Positions 48,484 to 56,732 of a DNA stretch of 64,000 nucleotides are shown one piece after another. How positions within the stretch are numbered: position 1 is the first letter of the stretch; each line of letters opens with the position of its first letter. The notes below the pieces were generated by a model, which searched no databases, had not been told where the DNA came from, and was given only the letters and a program-made list of their open reading frames with translations. This DNA comes from Rhizobium sp. BK376. GTDB lineage: Bacteria > Pseudomonadota > Alphaproteobacteria > Rhizobiales > Rhizobiaceae. Made by a program: the position numbers and the translations under genes. The stretch covers positions 1 through 64,000 of the forward strand of contig NZ_SLZG01000009.1 in assembly GCF_004341625.1 (NCBI RefSeq). The letters are read 5' to 3'.

Positions 48484-49362
48484 TTGAGTGAAATCCGCCT
48501 TTATGTGACGACCACCGAAAAGAAGGCCGAGGAGATATTGGATCTCCTGACGCCCGTTTTCGAGGATGAAGATTTCCCCATCGCGACGACCGAAGTCGAC
48601 GAGAAAAAGGATATCTGGGAAGCCTCGGTCTATCTGATGGCTGACGAGGAAGACGAGATTCGCGCCCGGTTCGCCGAGGTTCTGAAAGACGGCTTTTCCG
48701 ATCTCTTCATCGAAAAGGAAGTCATTCCGGATATCGACTGGATCGCAAAGTCGCTCGAAGGCCTGAAGCCCGTACGGGCAGGGCGGTTCCTCGTCCACGG
48801 CTCGCATGATCGCGGCAAAGTGCGCTCCAGCGATATCGCCATCGAGATCGATGCCGGCCAGGCTTTCGGCACCGGCCATCACGGGACGACGGCGGGCTGC
48901 CTGGAAACGATCGAGAATGTGCTGAAGAGCCGGCAGGTGCGCAACGCACTCGATCTCGGCACCGGCAGCGGCGTATTGGCGATCGGCGTGCGTAAGCTTA
49001 AGGATATTCCGGTCCTTGCGACCGACATCGACCCCGTGGCCGTCCGCGTGGCCCGGGAGAACGTTCGACGCAACGGCATTGCATCGGGCATCACGATGGA
49101 AACGGCGCCGGGCTTTCACTCGACCTCCTTCTCCCGGCACGGCCCCTTCGACCTGATCATCGCCAATATCCTTGCACGACCGCTGATCAAGATGGCGCCG
49201 CAGCTCGTCGCGCATCTGGCGCCGAGCGGCTCGGTCATTCTGTCGGGCATCCTCGCCAGCCAGCGCTGGAAGGTGCTGTCGGCCTACAATGGCGCGAAGC
49301 TGCGGCATGTCCGCACGATCTGGCGCAACGGCTGGGTGACGATCCATCTCGATCGTCCCTGA
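48484..49362 (+). CDS. prmA: Ribosomal protein L11 methyltransferase PrmA
   Basis: Trimethylates L11. 292 aa; SAM motif ALDLGTGSGVLAIG, NPPY-like region replaced by IANILARPLIKMAPQL as in PrmA, and FGTGHHGTT upstream of motif I, which is diagnostic. It starts with TTG at 48484 (no ATG in frame nearby), giving the MSEIRLYVTTTE start. The ribosome site is weak, GAACGAAG. Confidence 0.92.
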   Translation: MSEIRLYVTTTEKKAEEILDLLTPVFEDEDFPIATTEVDEKKDIWEASVYLMADEEDEIRARFAEVLKDGFSDLFIEKEVIPDIDWIAKSLEGLKPVRAGRFLVHGSHDRGKVRSSDIAIEIDAGQAFGTGHHGTTAGCLETIENVLKSRQVRNALDLGTGSGVLAIGVRKLKDIPVLATDIDPVAVRVARENVRRNGIASGITMETAPGFHSTSFSRHGPFDLIIANILARPLIKMAPQLVAHLAPSGSVILSGILASQRWKVLSAYNGAKLRHVRTIWRNGWVTIHLDRP

Positions 49363-49401
49363 GACGCTGATTTTCACTTACCTGAATGCAGAAGCCCCAA
49401 A

Positions 49402-49545
49402 ATGCAAAAGGCGGTGCCATTGGCACCGCCTTGCAGATCAGTCTTTGCTGATCTAACCCGCGAGCTAGGAGGAGGAGCGCTCAAGCGGGTTCTAGCGTTC
49501 AGATCGTTGGGCCGGCGAGGGAGGAGGAGAGCCAGACCTTCGACT
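49402..49545 (-). ncRNA. Cuckoo (alpha-r14 / CcsR-type) small RNA
   Basis: On the minus strand this 3' UTR/sRNA carries CCTCCTCCC (49527-49519), the exact motif of cuckoo RNAs, and a second run CTCCTCCTCC in the loop of a hairpin whose stem is AACCCGC (49491-49485, minus) with GCGGGTT (49461-49455), extended by GAGC/GCTC. Next come a 7-bp hairpin AGATCAG/CTGATCT (49454-49435) and a terminator: 10-bp arms at 49410-49430 followed on the minus strand by TTTTGCATTTT. The anti-Shine-Dalgarno runs, three hairpins and a length of about 140 bases match the family. It begins right after the DUF1127-like stop, as in Rhodobacter CcsR loci. Exact 5' end not known. Confidence 0.8.
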
Positions 49546-49548
49546 TTA

Positions 49549-49716
49549 TTAGAACGCGTAGCTGTTTACGCCCTTGTGGCGAATATCACCGCGGCTTACG
49601 CCGATCATTCTCGACGTTTCAGCTTCGAGATGACGAAGCGCGCCGATTACATGGCGCACAGTCCGGCGTTCGCCAGCCTGCGCAGGGCTGCTATATGCGA
49701 ACCGAGAGTTGGCCAT
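49549..49716 (-). CDS. DUF1127-like small basic protein
   Basis: An uninterrupted minus-strand frame of 55 codons from the ATG at 49716, with AGGA about 7 bases before it (a nearer ATG at 49722 would add two residues). The product begins MANSRFAYSSPAQAGERRTV, is rich in Arg and His, and its core, VIGALRHLEAETSRM then IGVSRGDIRHKG, resembles the DUF1127 helix (LxxLsdreLxdIGLsRsDI). DUF1127 proteins are short, basic and often RNA-linked; CcaF1 of Rhodobacter binds RNA and affects maturation of the CcsR sRNAs encoded just after it. The identical arrangement here supports coding status. A GGGCT/AGCCC hairpin lies just upstream of the ribosome site and could regulate translation. Confidence 0.7.
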   Translation of the reverse strand: MANSRFAYSSPAQAGERRTVRHVIGALRHLEAETSRMIGVSRGDIRHKGVNSYAF

Positions 49717-49722
49717 TTTCAT

Positions 49723-49993
49723 TTCCTTTCGAGCGGGCTTTGTTCAGCCCCGTTTGATGTGCTCGATATAGTCATTCTTTTTGCAGTGCGGCAGAGGGTC
49801 TGCATCATGGGAGGCATGCGGCAGACGCATAGTGGATTTCACCATTGCGTCATAATTGACGAGCGATGCACACGAAATAGGCGTTTTCGTTAATGCGGAT
49901 TTTCTCCGATCTTCTCTCCCGCTGGCGTCAAATTCGGATAACATGGGCGGGCAGCTTGCTGCGCAAATTCCAGTTCAGCCATTCGGATAAGCC
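49723..49993. other. Divergent upstream region, DUF1127-sRNA unit / pepP
   Basis: 271 bases. It must hold both promoters. A minus-strand frame ending at 49744 (last residues NDYIEHIKRG) might be a further small leader ORF of about 33 codons but has no convincing ribosome site. An RpoH-type promoter would be expected by analogy with CcsR loci; I could not identify one with confidence. Confidence 0.3.
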
Positions 49994-51832
49994 ATGTTCC
50001 AGTCTTTTGACGTCACTTCCACCCCGCAATTCGGCCCTGAACGCGTCGCCGGCCTCAGGGCCGCTTTTGCTGCGCTCGGCATAGATGCCTTTCTGGTGCC
50101 TCGCGCTGATGAATTTCAGGGCGAATATGTGCCGGCCTGTTCGGAGCGTCTTGCCTGGCTCACAGGCTTCACAGGGTCGGCCGGTGTTGCTTTGGTGACA
50201 CAGTCGCAGGCTGTGGTTTTTGTCGATGGACGGTACACGACGCAGCTCGTCGAGCAAGTCGACCAGACGGTGTTCACCGGCGGCGATCTCGTCAACGAAC
50301 CTCCGCATGTGTGGCTCACCAACCATGCGCCGACGGAACTGAAGCTCGGCATCGATCCGTGGCTGCATACGGGCGCCGAAGTGCGCCGCCTTGAAAAAGC
50401 GCTGGGCGAGATCGGTGGCTCGCTGGTATTCCTTCCGCACAACCCTCTCGACCGGCTTTGGAAGGATCGGCCGGCCGAGCCGTTGGGCGACGTCATCATC
50501 CAGAACGTGGCGCAGGCAGGCATCCTTGCCACCGACAAGCTGACCGTCATCGCGCAGCAGTTGGAGAAGAAGAACCTCGCGGCCGTATTGGTCACGGATC
50601 CATCTTCGGTTGCCTGGATCTTCAACATTCGCGGCAATGACGTGCCGCATACGCCGCATCCGCTGGCACGGGCGATCGTCTATGCGACAGGCAAGGCCGA
50701 TCTCTTCCTCGACAAGCGCAAGACGCGGATCGAGGCCGAGGCCTATCTCGGGCAGATTTGCGCCCAGCTTGAGCCTTCCGAGCTTTCCGCGCGGCTGTCG
50801 GCGATCTCTGCCGGGGGCGGGCGCATTCTCGTCGATCCCGATCTCTGCGCCTATGCGGTTACCGACCTGATCCGTCGCGAGGGCGGCGAGGTCGTCGAAG
50901 GAACGGATCCGGCCAAGCTGCCGCGTGCACGCAAGAACGCCGCAGAACTTAACGGCTCGGCTGCGGCGCATTTGCAGGACGGCGCGGCCATGGTCGAATT
51001 CCTCTATTGGCTCGAGACCAGCAAGCCGGGCACGGTGAGCGAGATCGCTGCCGCCCAGAAGCTGGAGGCAGTCCGCGCCAAGGTCGGCAGGGACATGCAG
51101 AACCCGCTCAAGGACATCTCCTTCGACACGATTTCAGGTGCCGGAGATCATGGTGCCATCATCCACTACCGCGTCACGACCGCGACGGACCGGCCGCTCA
51201 ATCCGGGCGAGCTCTATCTGGTCGATTCCGGTGCGCAATATATCAACGGCACGACCGACATCACCCGCACGGTCGGGATCGGCAGTTCGGTACCGGAAGA
51301 GCAGCGGCAGTTCTTCACGCTGGTGTTGAAGGGCATGATCGCTATCAGCACCGCGCGCTTCCCGAAGGGCACGCGGGGTTGCGATCTTGATCCGCTGGCG
51401 CGCATCGCGCTCTGGAAATCCGGTGCCGACTATGCCCATGGCACTGGCCACGGCGTCGGGTCCTATCTCTCGGTGCATGAGGGGCCGCAGCGTATTTCGC
51501 GGTTGTCGACGCAGGAACTGCTGCCCGGCATGATCCTCTCCAACGAGCCCGGCTACTACCGTCCCGGCAGCTTCGGCATCCGTATCGAGAACCTGATCTA
51601 TGTTCGCGACGCCGAGGAGATCGAAGGCGGCGACATGGCCATGCTCGGCTTCGAGACGCTGACCTATTGCCCGATCGACCGCAGCCTCGTCATTCCGGAA
51701 CTGCTGACGCATGAGGAGCTGCATTGGCTCAATGATTACCATGCCCGCACCCGCGAAGCGCTTATGCCATTGATCCATGATCATGACATCCGCGCGTGGC
51801 TTGAGAATGCCACCCTGCCGCTCAGTTTCTGA
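49994..51832 (+). CDS. pepP: Xaa-Pro aminopeptidase (aminopeptidase P, M24B)
   Basis: Cytosolic metallopeptidase releasing N-terminal residues next to proline. 612 aa, the long three-domain form: two creatinase-like N-terminal domains and a C-terminal pita-bread domain. Metal ligands are visible in LVDSGAQYINGTTDITRT (two Asp), HGTGHGVGSYLSVHE (His), NEPGYY (Glu) and a final IRIENL (Glu). Ribosome site weak. A hairpin overlaps its stop codon. Confidence 0.94.
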   Translation: MFQSFDVTSTPQFGPERVAGLRAAFAALGIDAFLVPRADEFQGEYVPACSERLAWLTGFTGSAGVALVTQSQAVVFVDGRYTTQLVEQVDQTVFTGGDLVNEPPHVWLTNHAPTELKLGIDPWLHTGAEVRRLEKALGEIGGSLVFLPHNPLDRLWKDRPAEPLGDVIIQNVAQAGILATDKLTVIAQQLEKKNLAAVLVTDPSSVAWIFNIRGNDVPHTPHPLARAIVYATGKADLFLDKRKTRIEAEAYLGQICAQLEPSELSARLSAISAGGGRILVDPDLCAYAVTDLIRREGGEVVEGTDPAKLPRARKNAAELNGSAAAHLQDGAAMVEFLYWLETSKPGTVSEIAAAQKLEAVRAKVGRDMQNPLKDISFDTISGAGDHGAIIHYRVTTATDRPLNPGELYLVDSGAQYINGTTDITRTVGIGSSVPEEQRQFFTLVLKGMIAISTARFPKGTRGCDLDPLARIALWKSGADYAHGTGHGVGSYLSVHEGPQRISRLSTQELLPGMILSNEPGYYRPGSFGIRIENLIYVRDAEEIEGGDMAMLGFETLTYCPIDRSLVIPELLTHEELHWLNDYHARTREALMPLIHDHDIRAWLENATLPLSF

Positions 51833-51838
51833 GCGGCA
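51816..51838. terminator. Hairpin across the pepP stop codon
   Basis: TGCCGCTCAG, loop TTT, CTGAGCGGCA; 10-bp perfect stem. The TGA stop (51830-51832) is inside the 3' arm. It lies between convergent pepP and azlD. No T-run, so terminator strength is doubtful. Confidence 0.45.
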
Positions 51839-51842
51839 AATC

Positions 51843-52151
51843 TTAACCGGCCAGATATCGCCACGCCATGACGACGATCCATCCGGCGATCAGCATCGGC
51901 GTGGAGGAGAAGCGCAGCCCGACCAATAGGGCGACGAGCAGCGAGACCTTGACATCCCAGCCGCCGATGAAAAAGGCCGGCGCCACAAGCGTGGTCAGCA
52001 CGGCGGCGGGAACGGCGTTCAGGGCCGCTTCGATGCGCGGCGGAATGCGGGTCATGCGGGTGATGAGGATAAAGCCGCCGATGCGGGTCAGGTAGGTGAC
52101 CACGGCGGCGGCGAAAATCAGCAGGACCATGTGCGGATCGAATTGCGTCAT
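51843..52151 (-). CDS. azlD: AzlD family branched-chain amino acid transporter, small subunit
   Basis: 102-aa hydrophobic protein with about three to four helices; RIGGFILITRMTRIPPRIEAALNAVPAAVLT is the AzlD signature. Works with AzlC as a two-protein exporter of branched-chain amino acids (E. coli YgaZH relatives). Starts two bases after the azlC stop. Confidence 0.9.
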   Translation of the reverse strand: MTQFDPHMVLLIFAAAVVTYLTRIGGFILITRMTRIPPRIEAALNAVPAAVLTTLVAPAFFIGGWDVKVSLLVALLVGLRFSSTPMLIAGWIVVMAWRYLAG

Positions 52152-52153
52152 CG

Positions 52154-52876
52154 TCAGACCTCGTGGTTTTCGTGAACGAGATCGGGCTTGCGGTTGGCCT
52201 TCACGGGCGGCAGCAGCGCCGCGAGCAGGACGCCGGCCAGTGCGCCGAGGCTGACATGCCAGGGCGAGCCGACATAGCGAAAGGCAATGGCGGAGCCGAT
52301 GGCGCTGGCTGCGACGACCGGCAAAAAATTGTCTCTGCTGCGGAAGCCGATGACGATGCCGAGAAAATAGATCGGCAAAAGGATGTCCAGGCCGATCGAT
52401 CTCGGATCACCGATCAGGCTGCCAAGCAATCCGCCGATGAGGCTTGCGATCACCCAGGGTACATAGATCACGAGGGCAAAGCCGAGATACCAGATGAAGG
52501 TGACGCGCTTGCCTTCCTCGCCGCGCTTGACGGCTGCCGCAAATTGCGGGTCGACCAGCAGGAAGAAGGTGAAGAATTTTTCGACGGGCGAGAAATGCCG
52601 GATGTAGCGAGCGATCGCAGCGGAATAGAGCACATGGCGAAAGTTCACCGCCAGGATCGAGAGTACGATCAGCCAAGCCTGGACATTGTGGCCGAACAAA
52701 TCAAGGCCGACCATCTGGCTTGCGCCGGCATAGACCGTGCCGCTCATCAGCGTGAGTTCGCCGAGCGACATGCCCTGATCACGGGCCAAAGCACCGAAGA
52801 GCGCACCGAACGGCGCTGACGCAAGCCCGACCGGAATGCCGTCGCGCAGGCCGTCGATAAAGTCTGTCCTCTTCAT
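52154..52876 (-). CDS. azlC: AzlC family branched-chain amino acid exporter
   Basis: 240-aa membrane protein from the ATG at 52876 (GGAAG ribosome site). AzlC signatures: FIDGLRDGIPVGLASAPFGALFGALARDQG, MSGTVYAGASQMVGLDL and the NFRHVLYSAAI block. An upstream ATG at 52936 is less likely, as it adds a charged, non-homologous tail. Forms an operon with azlD. Confidence 0.9.
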   Translation of the reverse strand: MKRTDFIDGLRDGIPVGLASAPFGALFGALARDQGMSLGELTLMSGTVYAGASQMVGLDLFGHNVQAWLIVLSILAVNFRHVLYSAAIARYIRHFSPVEKFFTFFLLVDPQFAAAVKRGEEGKRVTFIWYLGFALVIYVPWVIASLIGGLLGSLIGDPRSIGLDILLPIYFLGIVIGFRSRDNFLPVVAASAIGSAIAFRYVGSPWHVSLGALAGVLLAALLPPVKANRKPDLVHENHEV

Positions 52877-53013
52877 ATGTGGCTTCCATCCCCGCCGAAC
52901 GTGAGGCTGTGTAAGGTGCGCACTCTCCGATGGCAATTGAATTTCATGAATTGTCCTATTGATTTCGCTGAACGATTCCTGAAGTTTTCTGGGGGCGTGG
53001 AGGGGAGGAACCT

Positions 53014-53268
53014 ATGAAGAAGATCGAGTTTTCCAGGGAAGACAAGGCCGAGATCGTTTCTAAAATCCAACGATATTTCGGCGACGAACTCGATCAGAAA
53101 ATCGGTATCCTGCCGGCCGAATTCCTGCTGGATTTCTTCGCGACGACGATCGGCGCGCATTACTACAATCAGGGCCTTCGCGATGCGCAGGCGGCCTTCC
53201 TGAAGAAGATGGAGGATGCCAGCGAGGCCATCTATCTGCTGGAGCGACTGCCCGACGACAAGGGCTGA
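53014..53268 (+). CDS. DUF2164 domain protein
   Basis: 84 aa, entire length matching the DUF2164 pattern: IEFSREDKAEIVSKIQRYF, then LDFFATTIGAHYYNQGLRDA. Soluble, helical, acidic; function unknown in all organisms. Preceded by GGAGGGGAGGAA, a very strong ribosome site. Not obviously linked to its neighbours. Confidence 0.85.
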   Translation: MKKIEFSREDKAEIVSKIQRYFGDELDQKIGILPAEFLLDFFATTIGAHYYNQGLRDAQAAFLKKMEDASEAIYLLERLPDDKG

Positions 53269-53364
53269 ATTCGGCACGCGTCCTTCGCCGGCAGCCGTGC
53301 CAAATCGGCCGTCAAACGGCATTTGTGCATCCGATTTAGCATTTTCCTCAGCTTTTTGCGCATA

Positions 53365-54771
53365 ATGGCGGCCATGGCAAAGATCGTGGCATTGACGGCA
53401 TATTTCTATCAGGCAGCGGTGGCCTTCGGGCTGCTGATCGCCGTCGCGCATCTGCTGTCGCCGTCCGATTATGCCGGCTATTCCCTGTTCATCTCCATCA
53501 GCCAGTTTGCGGCCATCTTCTGTTTCGAGTGGATCCGCTTTGCTTGCAGCCGTTTCTATCCCGGCCAGAGGGAAGGCAGCGAGGCTTCGGAGCGCAAGGC
53601 GCTGACGGTCGAATTTTTCGCCTGTGCCGTTCTCTGCATCCTGGCTGGTGTCGCTTCTATCCTCTTCGGCGTGCCGCCGGAAGTCGCCTTGCTCGGCGGT
53701 CTCGTGGCCGTTCTCCAGGGTGCGAGCGATCTGCATCTCACGATGCTGCGCTTTCGCCAGCAGTTCCGCGCCTTTTCCCGGCTGCAGGGTTCGCGCGCGA
53801 CGATCCTCGCGGCAGGCACGCTTGTCGGCGCTGCGGTCTCGCCGACATTCACCTTCACGGTTGCCGGTCTGCTCGCGGGCTATGTCGGCTACAGCCTGCT
53901 TGCCTTTCTCCTGACGCGCGGCGTGCTGCAGGAAAGCGCGTCTTTTGACAAAGCACTGGTGCGCAAGCATTTCGTCTACGGCAGTGTTGCCGCGGGCGCC
54001 TCCGTCGTCGGCATATTGGCGCCGCTCGGGCTCAAGTCGATCCTGACTGCAAGTCTCGGCGCAGAGGGGGCGGCCGGCGCGCTGCTGGCGCTCGATCTGC
54101 TGCAGCGGCCATTCATCCTTATCGTGTCGGCGCTCCAGGCGATCCAGTATCCCGATGTGGTTGCCCATTACGACCGAGACGGCGAGACGCCGGCCCTGCG
54201 GCACCGTCTCGGCGAATATTATTCGCTCCTGACCGGCTTCACGCTGATGACCGCTGCCGGCATTTTTGCGCTGCTGCAGCCGGTCGGATATTTCGTCGTT
54301 TCCGCCGGCCTGCGGGATGGGTTTCTCGCGGCTGCTCCCTTCGTCACTGGCCTTGCCGTCTTTAGGGCAATCACGCTCAATATGCTGCCGACGCCGGCGC
54401 ATCTGCGACACCGTCTGCTGTCGATCTTCCTGTTGTCGGTGGCCGACTGCCTGCTGCTGAACGGCGGCACGCTTGCTGCCGGGCACCTGATCTCCGCCAG
54501 CAGCGGCGCGTTGATGGCGGGCGGCATGGTCGGGGCGTTCATCGCAATGCTGATCGGCATCCGCGTGCTCCTGTCGCTGCCCTTCGATTTCATCTGGCAG
54601 CCCGTCGTGCTCTCTGCGGCCGGGCTTGCCGTTCCTGTTCTGGCGACCGCAGGCTTCGACTACAGTCTCTGGATTTCCGTCGGGGCGGGCATTGTCGGGG
54701 GCGCGGTCTTCTGCATGCTGGGGCTGCATAGCTATTTTACCCGCATGTTCCGTCTGCAGGCAGCATCATAG
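53365..54771 (+). CDS. Polysaccharide biosynthesis / oligosaccharide flippase family protein
   Basis: 468-aa membrane protein with about 12 to 14 helices and an N-terminal helix-rich RfbX/MATE-like arrangement (LTAYFYQAAVAFGLLIAVAHLLSPSDYAGYSLF). Such proteins (Wzx-like) move lipid-linked sugars across the inner membrane. The start is uncertain: ATG at 53365 or 53374, both without a good ribosome site; a small hairpin GCCGT/ACGGC lies at 53308-53320. The glycosyltransferase gene nearby converges on it, hinting at a surface polysaccharide role. Confidence 0.78.
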   Translation: MAAMAKIVALTAYFYQAAVAFGLLIAVAHLLSPSDYAGYSLFISISQFAAIFCFEWIRFACSRFYPGQREGSEASERKALTVEFFACAVLCILAGVASILFGVPPEVALLGGLVAVLQGASDLHLTMLRFRQQFRAFSRLQGSRATILAAGTLVGAAVSPTFTFTVAGLLAGYVGYSLLAFLLTRGVLQESASFDKALVRKHFVYGSVAAGASVVGILAPLGLKSILTASLGAEGAAGALLALDLLQRPFILIVSALQAIQYPDVVAHYDRDGETPALRHRLGEYYSLLTGFTLMTAAGIFALLQPVGYFVVSAGLRDGFLAAAPFVTGLAVFRAITLNMLPTPAHLRHRLLSIFLLSVADCLLLNGGTLAAGHLISASSGALMAGGMVGAFIAMLIGIRVLLSLPFDFIWQPVVLSAAGLAVPVLATAGFDYSLWISVGAGIVGGAVFCMLGLHSYFTRMFRLQAAS

Positions 54772-54800
54772 ATCGATCCGAAGCGGCGGGGATGTGAGCG

Positions 54801-55892
54801 CTAGAGTTTTTCGAGCAGCGTAAGCACCCGGTCAGCACTGGCATCCCAGGAGAAGCGGGCGACATTTCGCCGGCCTTCTGCACGCAGTTCATCCCGCAGG
54901 TCCTGATCGGCAGTGATTCGCTTCATCGCGCTGACCAGCTCATGTTCCTTCACCGGATCGAAATAGAGTGCTGCTTTACCGGAAGCCTCGCGAATAGACG
55001 GGATGTCGGCAGCAAGCACCGGGCAGGCCTGTGTCATGGCTTCTAGCGGCGGAATGCCGAACCCTTCGTAGAGGCTCGGGAAGATGAAGGCCGTGGCATG
55101 GCGCTCCAATGCGGCGATTTCCGCATCGGTCAGGCGACCGGCATAGATGATCTTTCCCGTCGAGGCTGTACCCTTGGCCCGGAAAACTGTTGGCGCGGTG
55201 CCGCCAACCACCACCAGCTTTTGCCCTGTTTGACCCAAGGCCTCGAAGGCGCGGATGGCAAAATCGAGATTTTTGTTCGGTTTCATCGTACCGACGAGCA
55301 GGAAGAATCCGCCTGTTTCCAAACCCAGCCGTCCGATGATGCTTTCGTCCGGGACGATGGTCGCGAAATGATCAACCGCGTTGTAGATGACGTCGATACC
55401 TGACGCCGGTACACGGAAAACTGATGCCAGTTCCCGGCGGGAGAACTCCGAGACCGTACCGATCTTGGCGGTCCGGGTCAGGGCAAAGCCGAGTGCGCCA
55501 TGCAGAAGCCGATAGCTGCGCCTGAAGGACTGCGGATGGCGGAAAATGGTGACGTCGTGGATGACCACCAGCTGGCGGCGTCCGAACAACGGGCCGCTGC
55601 CGCCGAACCCGATGAGGCGGCCGCCGCGCGAACGCCGGTAGAGCGCCGTCTGCTCCCATAGATGACCGGGGCCGGAGCCGAAGGAATCCACTGTTATCGC
55701 CTTGAGATCGATATCGGCAGGCGCGTCGCCTGGGACCGCGAGACGCCAGCTTGCGCCCTTCAATGCATCAGGAACTGTCCCGGCTGCGATCTTCCGGTCA
55801 AGCGCTAGCGTCAGTTCCCGGGCAAAGCGCTGCACGCCGGAGAGCGGCTGTCCCAGAAAGCGGCCGTTGATCGTGATCGTCTGCAAGCGCAA
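54801..55892 (-). CDS. Glycosyltransferase family 4-like
   Basis: 363-aa GT-B fold glycosyltransferase: N-terminal GRFLGQPLSGVQRFARELT acceptor-side loop, then the C-terminal nucleotide-sugar domain with LVGTMKPNKNLDFAIRAF, GRLTDAEIAALERHATAFIFPSLYEGFGIPPLEAM (the E-x7-E motif) and VLAADIPSIREASG. Probably mannosyl or similar transfer for surface polysaccharide; donor and acceptor not determinable. Adjacent to a flippase gene in convergent orientation. Confidence 0.88.
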   Translation of the reverse strand: MRLQTITINGRFLGQPLSGVQRFARELTLALDRKIAAGTVPDALKGASWRLAVPGDAPADIDLKAITVDSFGSGPGHLWEQTALYRRSRGGRLIGFGGSGPLFGRRQLVVIHDVTIFRHPQSFRRSYRLLHGALGFALTRTAKIGTVSEFSRRELASVFRVPASGIDVIYNAVDHFATIVPDESIIGRLGLETGGFFLLVGTMKPNKNLDFAIRAFEALGQTGQKLVVVGGTAPTVFRAKGTASTGKIIYAGRLTDAEIAALERHATAFIFPSLYEGFGIPPLEAMTQACPVLAADIPSIREASGKAALYFDPVKEHELVSAMKRITADQDLRDELRAEGRRNVARFSWDASADRVLTLLEKL

Positions 55893-55952
55893 AGCCCCGT
55901 ATCATTTTTCGGGGCAGCTTCCGCTATTTTCGTGAATTAAGGCTTAGCAACG

Positions 55953-56582
55953 CTACCATCCAGCCAAGATTGCTCTACTGGAGGTTATATCGATGCCGCG
56001 AGACACCATTTCTTCCATGGCGGCCGTGACGCCGACGGGATCGATGCCGCGGCTGGCGTCCTCGATGAAGCGCACCTTGACGCCGGGCAGCATATCGACC
56101 GCATCGAGAGCGGAGAACTTCACGCAATAATCGGTCGCAAGGCCGCAGATGTCGAGCTCGGTGACGCCTTGCGAACGAAGGTAGTCTGCAAGGCCGGTAT
56201 GGGCCTCCTGATCGTTGTCGCGGAAGGCGGAGTAGCTGTCGATGTGCTGCTTTTGGCCCTTTTGCTGGATGAGGTGGATGCCGTCGATATTGAGGTCCGG
56301 ATGCAGTTCCGCATCGTCGGTTCCCTGGACGCAGTGGTCGGGCCATAGCATTTGCGGCTTGCCCGAAAGCACGCCCATATCGAAGGGGTTCTTGTCGGCA
56401 TGGGTGGAGGCGAAGCTGCCGTGATCCTCCGGATGCCAGTCCTGCGAGGCGACGACGAGGGCGTATTTGCCGCTATCGATCAGTGCGTTGGCGACCGGCA
56501 CTACCTGATCGCCCTCGGGCACGGCGAGGTTACCGCCGGGGCAGAAGCCGTTCTGGATGTCGATGAGCAGCAGGGCTTTCAT
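55953..56582 (-). CDS. pncA: Nicotinamidase PncA
   Basis: Hydrolyses nicotinamide to nicotinate in NAD salvage. 209 aa; catalytic Asp 8 in LLIDIQNGF, metal-binding SQDWHPEDH with SFASTH, the WPDHCVQGT block, and the nucleophile Cys in GLATDYCVK. All active-site residues are present. Also processes pyrazinamide in other bacteria. Monocistronic by spacing. Confidence 0.94.
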   Translation of the reverse strand: MKALLLIDIQNGFCPGGNLAVPEGDQVVPVANALIDSGKYALVVASQDWHPEDHGSFASTHADKNPFDMGVLSGKPQMLWPDHCVQGTDDAELHPDLNIDGIHLIQQKGQKQHIDSYSAFRDNDQEAHTGLADYLRSQGVTELDICGLATDYCVKFSALDAVDMLPGVKVRFIEDASRGIDPVGVTAAMEEMVSRGIDITSSRAILAGW

Positions 56583-56682
56583 GGATGACGTCCTTCCTTA
56601 CCTTCATTGCGTTGGCACGATGCCAAGGGCAGGGGCAGGGATCAAGTGCTGTTCTCACTCAAACAGGCGTCGTCCTGAAGCA

Positions 56683-56710
56683 GAGCCCCGCCGTGGGAAC
56701 GGCGGGGCTC
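56683..56710 (-). terminator. GC-rich hairpin after the sugar symporter gene
   Basis: GAGCCCCGCCGT, GGGA loop, ACGGCGGGGCTC, a perfect 12-bp stem 23 bases after the minus-strand stop at 56733. T-run is poor (TGCTTC). Confidence 0.6.
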
Positions 56711-56732
56711 GGTATGACCGGCTTGCCGGGTC

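Noticed and set aside
52873-54729. 618-codon minus-strand frame opposite the flippase gene
   Set aside because: Highly charged shadow of a membrane-protein gene; hydrophobic codons read in reverse give Glu/Arg/Gln runs.
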